Assembly (NCBI RefSeq): GCF_036636695.1
Contig: NZ_JAVWNW010000003.1
From: Anaerorhabdus sp036636695
GTDB taxonomy: Bacteria; Bacillota_I; Bacilli_A; Erysipelotrichales; Erysipelotrichaceae
Length of the DNA: 64,000 nt
Strand: one strand, 5' to 3'
Shown: positions 44,770-54,299 of the stretch, piece after piece
Layout of the letters: each line of letters opens with the position of its first letter
How positions within the stretch are numbered: position 1 is the first letter of the stretch
Made by a program: the position numbers and the translations under genes
Notes under the pieces: generated by a model
The model's database searches: none
Told to the model about the DNA's origin: nothing
What the model saw: only the letters and a program-made list of their open reading frames with translations

Positions 44770-44800
44770 CTGAAAAAAAACCTAATTTAGGTTTTTTTTG
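44770..44800. terminator. Bidirectional terminator
   Basis: AAACCTA/TAGGTTT stem with A-runs before it and eight T after it. It lies between the aldo/keto reductase and the convergent peptidase gene. Confidence 0.8.
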
Positions 44801-44866
44801 AGAGCTCGTATTAATATTAATAGATTTTGATAAATTTAAAATTTGAGGATAGCTAATAAAACTGTA

Positions 44867-45526
44867 TTAAATAGTTTCACTAAGTTTTATGATGCTTTGA
44901 AGCGATATAAGGTAAACATCACCTATTATATCAATTTCGTTATTTTTTACTCGCAGTGTACAGTCCTTATTAGATGCATAAACGTCCATGGAGGTAAGTA
45001 GAGAGTGTAAATCATATTGAATTGTGTTCAGCGTATTTTCTAAATCATAATGGGATAAAACTGAAAATTCATCCAGTCCAAGACCATTAATTATTTGTGA
45101 TTCTTTTGTTGAATTCCCAGTATACTCTGAGTATAACCATTTTTTAGACATGTTAATTGAACCTGCACTTGTTCCTAATACAATATCTTTTTCTCTAATG
45201 AGATCAATTAATTTGTACTTAACTAAAAGTTCATTCTGCTCTTTAGCGTAACCACCAAGTAGAAAAACTACGGAAGCATCTTTGATATACTGTTCAGCAT
45301 CTTCTTTGGATATATCAAAATCAATGATATGATATTCTTCAAAATTGAGTCCAGCGTGATGAAACCATGAAAGTTCTATTGAACCAACTTCCTCGTCTTC
45401 ATAGTGATAAGGATCAGCACTAATTAGGACAAGAGATTTCCTGTCCACGATATCATTTGTTAACATATTTATAAGAGGTTTGTTGAAATGATTATTGAAC
45501 CATCCTAAATAATAGTGTATCTTCAT
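44867..45526 (-). CDS. Peptidase S51 (dipeptidase E-like) protein
   Basis: 219 residues from ATG 45526 (GGGAG upstream; the longer frame from 45559 has no site). Motifs of the class-I-glutaminase-like S51 fold: VVFLLGGYAKEQNELL and the nucleophile elbow VLGTSAGSINMS (Ser). It hydrolyses dipeptides such as aspartyl dipeptides in characterised members, or peptide-like substrates. Lone gene. Confidence 0.85.
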   Translation of the reverse strand: MKIHYYLGWFNNHFNKPLINMLTNDIVDRKSLVLISADPYHYEDEEVGSIELSWFHHAGLNFEEYHIIDFDISKEDAEQYIKDASVVFLLGGYAKEQNELLVKYKLIDLIREKDIVLGTSAGSINMSKKWLYSEYTGNSTKESQIINGLGLDEFSVLSHYDLENTLNTIQYDLHSLLTSMDVYASNKDCTLRVKNNEIDIIGDVYLISLQSIIKLSETI

Positions 45527-46058
45527 AAAAATCTCCCTTAAGCGTTTAAAAATAAACATACTTTATCATTTAAAAAAATTATCTACATGGTATAGGTAAT
45601 TATTATTTCATATTTTTGAATTTTATGATACTGGAAGATACAGCTATTAGACTAAGTAGCATTAAGTTATCTCAATTTATTCTGATCTTAAGAGAAGTAT
45701 TTATTAAATTTACATTTTCTGGATTTAATTAAATAATTAAATGATTACATTTCTGTGTTAGTTCTTATAAGTATATATTTAAATCATTTGAATATGAGTT
45801 AACTAGATATGTTCAATAAAAGAACTATATGTTTCAAATTAGAACCATATTAAATGTGATATTTTTATAAAACTAAAAATGTAAATAATATATAGAAGTA
45901 GATGCATCTACAGAAGAAGGAAAATTTCAATAGAAATCAAGAGTTGATTTATTTATATATAGTGAAAGATAAATAATAAAATTTGGTATATCATCGTAAA
46001 TAAAGACATACTTGATTTTATTAATTTCATCCTTCATACTATGAATAAGGAGAGAAAA
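45527..46058. other. 532-bp AT-rich intergenic region
   Basis: Contains a perfect 14-bp palindrome GTAGATGCATCTAC (45898-45911) about 150 bp before the lipoprotein gene. I see no ORF, tRNA or terminator of note. The region is very AT-rich throughout. Confidence 0.45.
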
Positions 46059-46721
46059 ATGAAAAAATTATTATTAGTAATGTTGTGTTTGACATTAAGT
46101 GGTTGTAATAAAATAGATCAAAAATCATCAAAAGAAAATGTTAACTTAGATGAAATAAACCATTTGTATGATAGTAATACTGAAACTCTAGATAGTATTT
46201 TAGATAATGAAATAAATGAGAATCCTTTTGAATATGCCCTAACTAATTTTCAAAATGTCGAAGAAATCGATTATTATGTATATTCAGTGGGGAATGAAGG
46301 ATTTAAGAAGGATGAGTTTTCTACAATCATTGATTTTAATAATTTTGAAATACTAGCATTTACAAAACAAAATGGTTTGTTCTCACCAATGATTTTTAAC
46401 TGGAATGAGTTTACAATAGAAATAAATGATTGCACATTCTACCTTGGGAATGTAAACACACAAAGTAATTGCTCAAATATTAAATTTGAAAATGTTCAAA
46501 CAGAAATAAATGGAGTATTAGAAATGCTGCTAAGAATATTTTATCCAAACTATTATCAAACTAAAGAGAATTTCACTTTTGAGAATAATATTTTATTAAT
46601 TCAAAAATTAAATAAATACTTGATATCTAATGTGAAGTTGAACTTTGATTTTGATAATACTGAATATAAAAATTTAATCAAGAATACAATGCAGAAATAT
46701 AATAAAGGAAATAATAATTGA
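46059..46721 (+). CDS. Lipoprotein upstream of an FtsX-type ABC transporter
   Basis: 220 residues from ATG 46059 (AAGGAGA upstream). Lipobox LSGC, Cys16, then an Asn/Asp/Glu-rich soluble domain of about 195 residues with two internal cysteines (NDCTF and QSNCSNI). I recognise no family. Low-complexity Asn codons reflect the AT-rich composition. It precedes the permease genes by 150 bp and probably belongs to the same transcription unit or regulon. Confidence 0.7.
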   Translation: MKKLLLVMLCLTLSGCNKIDQKSSKENVNLDEINHLYDSNTETLDSILDNEINENPFEYALTNFQNVEEIDYYVYSVGNEGFKKDEFSTIIDFNNFEILAFTKQNGLFSPMIFNWNEFTIEINDCTFYLGNVNTQSNCSNIKFENVQTEINGVLEMLLRIFYPNYYQTKENFTFENNILLIQKLNKYLISNVKLNFDFDNTEYKNLIKNTMQKYNKGNNN

Positions 46722-46871
46722 ATACTTTAATTAACTAATAATTTTGATATATGACAATGATGTGAAAGGAAAAACAGTGATATTTTGAAGTATTGCTATG
46801 TTTATTAAGGGCTGTGATAAATTTTCTTTTTACCCAAAAGTTGCAGTTGATAATGAAAGCAAGGTGTTTAA

Positions 46872-47786
46872 ATGAGTAAGAAAAAAATAAGTCTATTGCT
46901 ATTTACTGGTATCTTAATCTTTACAGGAATGCTACATCTTCAATCATTTTCATTAATTGAACAATCGAGGCAATATGCAGAATATGGCTATTTAGAGATG
47001 AATAATGTATATTCAATGTATGGAAACGAATTCAAGTATAATTATAATGATTTGAATTCTATGGTTGATGAAATAGATGAGTCATTTGATTCTTTCAACT
47101 TAGTTGTGGTACACCAAAACACAAAAAACAAATGGATTTATACAAAAAATAAAACATGGAATATACCACTTTTATCAGGAAGTGCATTTACTGAAAACGA
47201 AAATCAAAGTACGCAACAATTTTGTATCTCTAATAATCCCTGCGAAAATAAACTTGGGAAACCGTTATTGAGTGATCAATCTAATTACTATAATCTTAAA
47301 TCACTGGAAATCAGTGAAAAATCAATAAATAATTATATTTTTTATTCAGACACAGCGTTGAATGGTTTTACCAAAATGAATGATATATCAGAATTTGTTT
47401 ATCGATCATATGAAAAATTATATTCCCTTTTGTATTTTTTAACGTGCTCCTTTTTAGTGATTTTTATGTTTATGCTATATTATCGTGAGAATGTAAATCT
47501 TATTGCTATAAGAAAATTTTTAGGGCATTCCGTATTATCTATGTTCTGTGAGTATTCAAGTAACATAATTTTAATAATTTTATCAAGTTTTATTGTAGCA
47601 ATTTTGATTTTCTTTTTATTAAATCCACTTATGCTTCAAGTAGAATTATTTAAAAATCAAATCATGTATTTAATTCTAAAAACAGGTTTACTTGTAGTTC
47701 TTTTCATTGTTATTGTGAACACATATATTTTCTTCAAAATAAAAACAACGGATGTTATTCATGTTCTAAGAGAGGTAGACTCATGA
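46872..47786 (+). CDS. FtsX-like permease subunit 1
   Basis: 304 residues: an N-terminal hydrophobic helix (ISLLLFTGILIFTGMLHL), an extracytoplasmic domain of about 150 residues with a Cys pair (FCISNNPC), then three C-terminal helices (LYFLTCSFLVIFMFMLYY, IILIILSSFIVAILIFFLL, LILKTGLLVVLFIVIV). This is the single-core FtsX layout, with weak identity to known families. Overlaps the next permease by 4 nt. Export or signalling at the envelope is likely. Confidence 0.75.
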   Translation: MSKKKISLLLFTGILIFTGMLHLQSFSLIEQSRQYAEYGYLEMNNVYSMYGNEFKYNYNDLNSMVDEIDESFDSFNLVVVHQNTKNKWIYTKNKTWNIPLLSGSAFTENENQSTQQFCISNNPCENKLGKPLLSDQSNYYNLKSLEISEKSINNYIFYSDTALNGFTKMNDISEFVYRSYEKLYSLLYFLTCSFLVIFMFMLYYRENVNLIAIRKFLGHSVLSMFCEYSSNIILIILSSFIVAILIFFLLNPLMLQVELFKNQIMYLILKTGLLVVLFIVIVNTYIFFKIKTTDVIHVLREVDS

Positions 47787-48895
47787 TTTTACTTCAAATT
47801 TTTAAGGATAATAAGTTATTTTTAATAGTAAAAATGCTACTGATGATTCTATTCATTTTGTTGATTTCAATTTTGAATAACCAAATTTTGGAAAATTTTA
47901 AACGTGCAGAAGACATAATGAAAAGCGTAAGTAAGATTAATTATGAATACGGAATTAAATTTGAACGTTATGATGAACTTTTGAATATACCTGTAGAAAC
48001 AAAAATTAATATCATAAATGAAATCTCTGAATTGAATTATATAACCGTTTACTATCATGAAAGAAGTGTAGGAGAAAGAGTAATTGCTCTCAACACTACG
48101 TATGCACAAAGGTTAAAATTAAAAGATGATCAAGGTAACTCGTTAAAATCAGGATGCGCCTATTTGCCATCAAATGATAATGTGCGGAAAAGAGATGTAT
48201 TTTTTAATAGCGAGAATATAGAAAGTTGTGGTAGATTAGATGATTTAACATTCTTTCTGACATCGTTTGGAAAGATTTCAACAAATGATTATTCAATTAT
48301 AGTAAGTGATCCATTTTTTACCTATGATGGAATGAATGGGACACTTGCGTTTAGTGACTCTATTTCCTTTTCTTTTGATACGTCTAAGAAATATACATCT
48401 ATGGAAATAAAAAATATGATTGAATTATTTCAAATTGATTTTGATAAAATTCTTGAAAAAAATTCAATATCATCAAACTATTTTTTGGTTAATAATTCGG
48501 CTGGTTATACATCTGCGATGAAATATATTCAAAAAAGCTTTGAGGCAACGAAAGTAGAGACAATATGTCTGATTTTGTTGTTAATTGTCTATAGTATTTT
48601 GGCTACATATTATTTTCGTTATAAAAATCTTCGGCTATATGCGATATGCATAACACAAGGAGTGAGCAAATTTTCTCTAGTATTTAATGAAACAGTTGTG
48701 AATAGTCTTATTTTTCTTGTTTCTGTATGCACTGCAAGTTTAATTATGAAATTACTTAATATACCGATTTTGCTTATCAGCCAACTCACTGAAATCATTG
48801 TATTAGTAGCTCTTTCTATGTTACTAACATCATATTCAGTTTGGAAATTGAATTCAAAAGAAGTTCTTGAACAATGTTCTTCGAGAAAGGAATAA
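47783..48895 (+). CDS. FtsX-like permease subunit 2
   Basis: 370 residues with the same arrangement as the previous gene: helix near 15-32, extracytoplasmic domain about 35-255, then helices IICLILLLIVYSILATYYF and following near 275-360. It is a paralogue-like partner; the two would form a heterodimeric membrane part. ATG overlaps the upstream stop by 4 nt. Ends 2 nt before the ATPase. Confidence 0.75.
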   Translation: MILLQIFKDNKLFLIVKMLLMILFILLISILNNQILENFKRAEDIMKSVSKINYEYGIKFERYDELLNIPVETKINIINEISELNYITVYYHERSVGERVIALNTTYAQRLKLKDDQGNSLKSGCAYLPSNDNVRKRDVFFNSENIESCGRLDDLTFFLTSFGKISTNDYSIIVSDPFFTYDGMNGTLAFSDSISFSFDTSKKYTSMEIKNMIELFQIDFDKILEKNSISSNYFLVNNSAGYTSAMKYIQKSFEATKVETICLILLLIVYSILATYYFRYKNLRLYAICITQGVSKFSLVFNETVVNSLIFLVSVCTASLIMKLLNIPILLISQLTEIIVLVALSMLLTSYSVWKLNSKEVLEQCSSRKE

Positions 48896-48897
48896 TC

Positions 48898-49545
48898 ATG
48901 ATAAATTTAAATTTAATAACAAAAAGTGTGAAAATTAGAAATAATATCCGTTATATTTTAAATAATATTTCATTAGACATTGAATTTGGTGAGTATATTG
49001 CGATTGTGGGTAAAAGTGGTGCTGGCAAAAGTACACTTTTAAATATACTTTCTGGAATTGATAAGCAAACTTATGGTGACTATTTCTTTAATCAGCAAAA
49101 AATTACAACGAGCAAGCAAAGGAATGAATTAATTCGAAATGAATGTTCAATGATCATGCAGAATTTTGCATTGGTTGAAAATATGACGGTAATGCAAAAT
49201 TTATTATTGAGAAAAAAGGATAAGGTGCGAGCAGAGTCTTTGCTTCAGCAATTTGAGATTGATTCTATAAAGAACCAAAAGATTAAAAACTGCTCTGGTG
49301 GAGAAAAACAAAGAACAGCAATTGCTCGTGCTTTAATGAGTGATTGCCGTGTTTTACTTGCAGATGAACCTACTGGTGCATTAGATTCAGATTCAAGTAA
49401 GCAAATCAGAGAAATTCTAAAACAGTTGAATGATAATGGCATAACGATTATTTTGGTAACTCATGACTACGAATTTTCCCTAGATGCTAAACGGATTATT
49501 ACTTTGCAAGATGGACATATTGTTTCAGATGAATTAAATCATTAA
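48898..49545 (+). CDS. ABC transporter ATPase
   Basis: 215 residues from ATG 48898 (AAAGG upstream). Walker A VGKSGAGKSTLL, Q loop IMQNFALVENMT, signature CSGGEKQRTAIARAL (Leu replaced by Cys), Walker B LLADEPTGALDS, H loop VTHD. It drives the two FtsX-like permeases. Similar sets of lipoprotein, two permeases and ATPase are found in bacteriocin or peptide export and envelope control. Confidence 0.92.
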   Translation: MINLNLITKSVKIRNNIRYILNNISLDIEFGEYIAIVGKSGAGKSTLLNILSGIDKQTYGDYFFNQQKITTSKQRNELIRNECSMIMQNFALVENMTVMQNLLLRKKDKVRAESLLQQFEIDSIKNQKIKNCSGGEKQRTAIARALMSDCRVLLADEPTGALDSDSSKQIREILKQLNDNGITIILVTHDYEFSLDAKRIITLQDGHIVSDELNH

Positions 49546-49589
49546 CTAAAATTTTCTAAGTGATTATAGTATTTTAATTAGTGAAAATA

Positions 49590-49648
49590 AAAATATGAGT
49601 CTGACATCTTATAAAAAATGTTCATAACTCATATTTTCTTTTATTTTG
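49590..49648 (+). terminator. Terminator-like inverted repeat after the ABC operon
   Basis: AAAATATGAGT/ACTCATATTTT (49590-49600 with 49627-49637), an 11-bp perfect stem with a 26-nt loop and TTTTATTTTG. Could also serve the minus-strand KilA-N gene side. Confidence 0.5.
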
Positions 49649-49705
49649 AGGCATCCATATGCAGTGGATATTACTATTTACATTTCTTCTTAAATTCAAG
49701 TTAAC

Positions 49706-50542
49706 TTATTTATCTTTGCCTTTCTGTAAGGCTGATTGCTTTTCAAGAGAAGCTACCCGTTTATTTTCTGTAAGCAATTTCATTTGATTTATTGCAATTT
49801 CGTTGAGTTTTGATAATCTCTCAGTTTGCGAAAGTCCTTCGCTGATGAAAATAGCATTTAAACTTTCCATATTTGAAAGGACAACAAGTTGGGAAACATT
49901 TGCATAATCTCGAATATTTCCTTTCAAGGTAGGATTAGAATTTCGCCATTGTTTAGCGGTCATTCCAAACAATGCCATATTTAATATATCGGCTTCATCA
50001 GCATAAGTGATATTGATTTGTTTCTCTGTCAATAGAGAGGGAATTATATGTTCTTTAATAGCATCAGTATGTATTGAATAGTTAATTTTCGCTAGATTTC
50101 TTTTTATATCCCATCCTAGTTGTTGCTGTTCTTGCATTTTAAGTCTATCGAATTCTTGTAAAAGATAGATTTTAAACTCTGGACTAATCCACATTCCAAA
50201 TTCAAAAGCAATATCTTTATATGCATAAGTTCCACCGTATCGTCCTGCAGTAGCACGCAGTCCAATAGCATTAGTTTTTTCTACCCATTCTTTTACACTG
50301 ATTTTGTAACTATTGAGACCTGCTTTGCTTTTAATTATGGCGAATTCGCCATAATTAAAATTCGGATTGTATATTTGTTCCCATACGCCTAGGAATTCAA
50401 CTGTATTTCTATTTCTAAGCCAATCCGATATAAAGAAATCGCCGTCTTTTGCTTTGATCATATCTGTAAGTGAAATATAGTCTTTATCATCAAAAATTGT
50501 CATTGTAATTTCTGTTCCATTTACCAATAGTTTAGTTGCCAT
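49706..50542 (-). CDS. KilA-N domain protein
   Basis: 278 residues. N-terminal KilA-N domain (DYISLTDMIKAKDGDFFISD, then DWLRNRNTVEFLG, EWVEKTNAIGLRATAGRYGG, YAYKDIAFEFGMWISPEFK), a DNA-binding module frequent in phages and mobile elements. The C-terminal part (LLTEKQINITYADEADILNM, LFGMTAKQWRNSNP, GNIRDYANVSQLVVLSNMES) is the usual partner domain of standalone bacterial KilA-N proteins. Sits directly beside tRNA-Leu, a common integration site. RBS GGAGG upstream of 50542. Confidence 0.9.
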   Translation of the reverse strand: MATKLLVNGTEITMTIFDDKDYISLTDMIKAKDGDFFISDWLRNRNTVEFLGVWEQIYNPNFNYGEFAIIKSKAGLNSYKISVKEWVEKTNAIGLRATAGRYGGTYAYKDIAFEFGMWISPEFKIYLLQEFDRLKMQEQQQLGWDIKRNLAKINYSIHTDAIKEHIIPSLLTEKQINITYADEADILNMALFGMTAKQWRNSNPTLKGNIRDYANVSQLVVLSNMESLNAIFISEGLSQTERLSKLNEIAINQMKLLTENKRVASLEKQSALQKGKDK

Positions 50543-50716
50543 AGAAACCTCCGTTCTTATTAAAATTATAACATACAGGAAAAATACTTCACTTGTAAAT
50601 GAGTAAAGTTTTCACATTAAATGAGTAATTTTTTCAACATCTATATTGATCAAAAACTTGGGTATTTGTAGAAAAATAAAAAAAGAGTCTTTAAAAAAGG
50701 CTCTCAATTTTGAATA

Positions 50717-50800
50717 TGGTGAGCGAAAAGAGACTTGAACTCTCACGTCATAAGACACAGCATCCTTAGTGCTGCGCGTCTGCCATTCCGCCATTCGCTC
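50717..50800 (-). tRNA. tRNA-Leu (anticodon AAG)
   Basis: 84 nt with encoded CCA on the minus strand. Acceptor GAGCGAA/TTCGCTC with discriminator A; anticodon stem CAGCA/TGCTG with loop CTAAGGA (anticodon AAG); a long variable arm and T arm GAGAG/CTCTT with TTCAAGT. A small frame on this strand here is a shadow of the tRNA. The minus-strand hairpin AGAGCC/GACTCT with T-run (about 50684-50706) is its terminator. Confidence 0.95.
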
Positions 50801-50892
50801 AGTGCATCTTCTATTATACTAAATCTTAAGAAAAATAAAAGTAGTATCATAAAAAAACATTATGTTATAATGTACAAAATTGGAGGAGTAGA

Positions 50893-52161
50893 ATGAAGAA
50901 GCTAGTATTAATATTGTTTTTGTTAATTGGTTCGTTATTCACGCCAATACAAATTTTTGCAGAAGAAGAAAAACCGAATGTAACGAGTGACTATATTTAT
51001 CTATATGACCAAACAACTGGGCAAGTTTTATGGGATAAGGGTTCAAAAGAGATTATTTACCCAGCATCACTTACAAAAATGATGACAGCCTTGATTGCAA
51101 TTGAGAATGTTGATAACTATGATCAACAAGTTCTAATTGATGAAAGAATTATGGCTGGTTTAAAAGAGGCTGGTGCAAGTCGTGCAGGATTTAATGTAGG
51201 GGATATTGTTACTATCCGTGATTTAATCTACGGAACATTATTACCTTCAGGTGCTGAATGTACTCAAGCACTTGCGTATACAATTGCTGGTAGTGTTGAT
51301 GGTTATGTAGACATGATGAATCAAAAAGCTCAAGAGTTGGGAATGAAGGATACACATTATGTAAATACCACAGGATTACATAATGACAATCATTATTCAA
51401 CTTTATATGATATAAGTCTTTTATTGGATTATGCTTTGCAGAATGATTTCTTTAAAGAAGTATTTACTTCAGATACTTATCAAGCAGGGATATCTAAAAA
51501 TTATCCAACGCAAGGATTGAAAATGGAGTCTACATCATATAAGTATATTAATAATCCTGGGTCTAATGTGCCTTATAAGGTTACAATTGAGGGGTTTAAT
51601 GGTAGTAAATCAGGGTATACGGTGGAGGCGCGTTATTGCCTTGCATCAAGTGCTACGATTAATGAGATGGATCTTATCTTAATTACTGCTCATGCCTGGG
51701 TGGAAAGAAAAATTCCTAGTCATTATCTCGATGCGGGAACGATATACAATTACTATCGTGATTCTTATCAAAGACAAATGATATTCAATTTGAATGATGT
51801 AATTAAAGAAAGCGAAATCAAATATCGATTTTTAGATAGAAACGTTGAATGGAAAATGGATGAAGCTATTTTGCTTGATGTTCCAAGTGACCCTAATGAA
51901 TTAGTTATAGAAGTTACGATTCCTGAAGTAATTACAGAAAATATAAAAAAAGGTGATGTTGTTGGTGAGGTTATTGTAATGGCTTATGGTGAAGTAATTT
52001 ATCAAAAAGACATTATTAGTAATCAAAATATTCGTCAGAATATTATTCTTCATTCACTTGCAAATGCTGTAGATTGGATTCAAAATAATATCTTAGTTTC
52101 AGGTTTGATTATTATTGTTGTTTGCGGTGGAATTATTCTAGTATCTCGTAAAAAACACTAA
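50893..52161 (+). CDS. dacA: D-alanyl-D-alanine carboxypeptidase (penicillin-binding protein 5 family)
   Basis: 422 residues with signal peptide (MKKLVLILFLLIGSLF), SxxK motif PASLTKMM (catalytic Ser near 65), the SxN-position sequence PSGAEC (Ala in place of the usual Asn) and KTG-box GSKSGYT near 238. A C-terminal membrane helix (ILVSGLIIIVVCGGIILV) anchors it on the outer face of the membrane. It trims peptidoglycan pentapeptides. GGAGGAG precedes the ATG, with TATAAT upstream near 50866. Assignment between DacA, DacB and DacF is not certain. Confidence 0.88.
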   Translation: MKKLVLILFLLIGSLFTPIQIFAEEEKPNVTSDYIYLYDQTTGQVLWDKGSKEIIYPASLTKMMTALIAIENVDNYDQQVLIDERIMAGLKEAGASRAGFNVGDIVTIRDLIYGTLLPSGAECTQALAYTIAGSVDGYVDMMNQKAQELGMKDTHYVNTTGLHNDNHYSTLYDISLLLDYALQNDFFKEVFTSDTYQAGISKNYPTQGLKMESTSYKYINNPGSNVPYKVTIEGFNGSKSGYTVEARYCLASSATINEMDLILITAHAWVERKIPSHYLDAGTIYNYYRDSYQRQMIFNLNDVIKESEIKYRFLDRNVEWKMDEAILLDVPSDPNELVIEVTIPEVITENIKKGDVVGEVIVMAYGEVIYQKDIISNQNIRQNIILHSLANAVDWIQNNILVSGLIIIVVCGGIILVSRKKH

Positions 52162-52167
52162 ATTTAT

Positions 52168-52201
52168 AAAAGAAAGTGGAAAAATCTACTTTCTTTTTTT
52201 A
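52168..52201 (+). terminator. Terminator of the carboxypeptidase gene
   Basis: AAAGAAAGT.GA/TC.ACTTTCTTT around a short A-rich loop, followed by TTTTTTT. Directly after the stop. Confidence 0.8.
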
Positions 52202-52348
52202 AAACAAAATAGGTAAAATTTGATTAATGGTTGCGCTTACTTAGACAAATGAAGCCTATATTATATAGATAATAGTCTATAATTACGGTTTTTGTTGAGT
52301 TTTAAGCTTTATAAGCATATAATTTATAAGTTGCAAAGGATGATGATT

Positions 52349-54181
52349 ATGAAAGAATTTCAAAAAATATTAAATATTGCGGTTATTGCGCACGTTGATG
52401 CGGGGAAATCTACTCTAGTAGATGCTTTCTTGGGTCAAAGCCACGTTTTCAGAGACAATGAAGAAGTTGTTGATTGTGTTATGGACAGCAATGACTTAGA
52501 ACGTGAAAGAGGAATTACAATTTACTCAAAGAACTGTTCTGTAAATTACAAAGATTATAAAATCAATGTAGTCGATACGCCAGGGCATGCTGACTTTTCG
52601 AGTGAAGTAGAACGTATAATTAAAACTGTTGATACAGTTATTTTGCTTGTAGACTCTAGTGAAGGGCCAATGCCTCAAACACGTTTCGTACTACAAAAAA
52701 GTTTAGAAGCAGGTTTAAGACCAATTCTATTAATTAACAAAATCGATAAAAGAGATGCTAGAGCAACTGAAGTTATCGATATGGTTTATGATTTATTTTT
52801 AGATTTAAACGCAAATGATGAGCAATTAGATTTCCCTATTCTTTATGGAATTGCTCGTGAAGGTATCGTTCGTAAATCATTGGATGATACGAATACAGAC
52901 ATCATGCCTTTATTTGAAACTATCTTAGAACATTGCGATGCTTATCCAGATGTTTCTGAGGAACCATTACAAATGCAAGTATCTGCGTTAGCTTATGATG
53001 ATTATATTGGTCGTTTAGGTATTGGTCGAGTTTATTCAGGTACATTAAAAGAAGCTAGCCAAGTTATTGTATGTGATGAAGATGGTAAACAACAACGTTG
53101 TAAAGTAAATCAAATTTTCATTTATAGAGGATTAAGTCGTGTTGCCGTTTCAGAAGCACAATGCGGTGAGATTGTAATGATTTCTGGTATTTCTGATATT
53201 TCAATCGGAGATACAGTTTGTAATACAGATGCAGTATTACCGATGCCTTCAATCAAAATTGAAGAGCCAACTTTATCAATGAATTTCATGGTAAATAGTT
53301 CACCTTTCGCTGGTAAGAGTGGAAAGTATATTACTTCTCGTAATATCAAAGAACGTCTTGAAAAAGAACTTGAAGTAAATGTTGGTCTAAAAGTTGAACC
53401 AACAGATAGTACAGACTGCTTCAAAGTAAGTGGTCGTGGAGAATTGCATTTATCAATTTTACTTGAAAATATGCGTAGAGAAGGTTATGAAGTTGCGGTT
53501 AGTAAACCAGAAGTAATTTTCCACCGTGTTGATGGACAATTGCTTGAACCGGTTGAAGAAGTTGTATGTAGCGTTCCAAATGAATATTCAGGATCTGTAA
53601 TTTCAAAACTAAACTTACGTAAAGGGGTTATGGTTGATATTGTAGATGAAGGAACTTATACACGCGTTGAATATATGGTGCCAACTCGTGGGTTACTTGG
53701 TTATCGTTCAGAATTTATCAATGATACTCGTGGAGAAGGTACGATGGTACGCCGTCTTGCTGGATATGAGCCCTATAAAGGTGAAATCAATCAACGTTCA
53801 AATGGTGCATTAATTTCAACTGAAAATGGTAGTGCAATGACATATGCTTTGTGGAATATTCAAGAACGTGGTCAATTATTTATTACACCACAAACAGAAG
53901 TTTACACAGGTATGATAATTGGACGTGCAGCTAAAGATATGGATATGGATGTAAATCCAATTAAGAATAAAAAGATGACAGCCGTTCGATCTTCAGGTGC
54001 TGATGAAGCTATGAAATTAGTTCCTGCGAAAATATTGTCATTAGAAGAAGCACTTGAATTTATTAATGATGATGAACTTGTAGAGTTAACTCCAGATAGT
54101 ATTCGTCTTCGTAAAAGATATTTAACAGCGCTTGAAAGAAAACAATACAATCGTAATATTGCGAAAAATGATGAGGAATAA
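52349..54181 (+). CDS. typA: Translational GTPase TypA/BipA
   Basis: 610 residues from ATG 52349 (AAAGG about 10 nt upstream; nearby ATGs at 52340 and 52343 are alternatives). G1 is AHVDAGKSTLVD, G2 has RGITIYSKN, G3 is DTPGHADF, G4 is NKIDK. Then EF-G-like domains and the unique C-terminal domain (GELHLSILLENMRREGYEV, APTRG-like VPTRGLLGYRSEF, GAMTYALWNIQERG). It acts on the 70S ribosome in assembly and stress. Length normal. The G1 Ala/Ser replace the more usual His/Thr of BipA (HGKTT). Confidence 0.93.
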   Translation: MKEFQKILNIAVIAHVDAGKSTLVDAFLGQSHVFRDNEEVVDCVMDSNDLERERGITIYSKNCSVNYKDYKINVVDTPGHADFSSEVERIIKTVDTVILLVDSSEGPMPQTRFVLQKSLEAGLRPILLINKIDKRDARATEVIDMVYDLFLDLNANDEQLDFPILYGIAREGIVRKSLDDTNTDIMPLFETILEHCDAYPDVSEEPLQMQVSALAYDDYIGRLGIGRVYSGTLKEASQVIVCDEDGKQQRCKVNQIFIYRGLSRVAVSEAQCGEIVMISGISDISIGDTVCNTDAVLPMPSIKIEEPTLSMNFMVNSSPFAGKSGKYITSRNIKERLEKELEVNVGLKVEPTDSTDCFKVSGRGELHLSILLENMRREGYEVAVSKPEVIFHRVDGQLLEPVEEVVCSVPNEYSGSVISKLNLRKGVMVDIVDEGTYTRVEYMVPTRGLLGYRSEFINDTRGEGTMVRRLAGYEPYKGEINQRSNGALISTENGSAMTYALWNIQERGQLFITPQTEVYTGMIIGRAAKDMDMDVNPIKNKKMTAVRSSGADEAMKLVPAKILSLEEALEFINDDELVELTPDSIRLRKRYLTALERKQYNRNIAKNDEE

Positions 54182-54207
54182 TACCACAATTGTGGTATTA
54201 TTTTTAT
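54180..54207 (+). terminator. Terminator of typA
   Basis: AATACCACAATTGTGGTATT palindromic stem followed by ATTTTTAT, right after the stop. Confidence 0.8.
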
Positions 54208-54216
54208 AAATATATA

Positions 54217-54282
54217 GAACCGGTTCCAAAAAGTGTTGACAAGACTTTATTACGAGCTATACTAGAAATATAGAACCGGTTC
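54217..54282 (+). promoter_or_regulatory. Promoter of the sucrose operon with two LacI-type operators
   Basis: -35 TTGACA (54236-54241) and -10 TATACT (54258-54263), 16-nt spacer. Two identical palindromes GAACCGGTTC (54217-54226 and 54273-54282) lie upstream of -35 and downstream of -10, centres 56 bp apart, so looping by the LacI-type repressor is possible. They match the GGTTCC-type core of ScrR sites. Confidence 0.88.
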
Positions 54283-54299
54283 CAATATAGGAGGAAAGT

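Noticed and set aside
50612..50794. 60-codon minus-strand ORF
   Set aside because: It is the tRNA-Leu(AAG) gene read as protein, with no ribosome-binding site.
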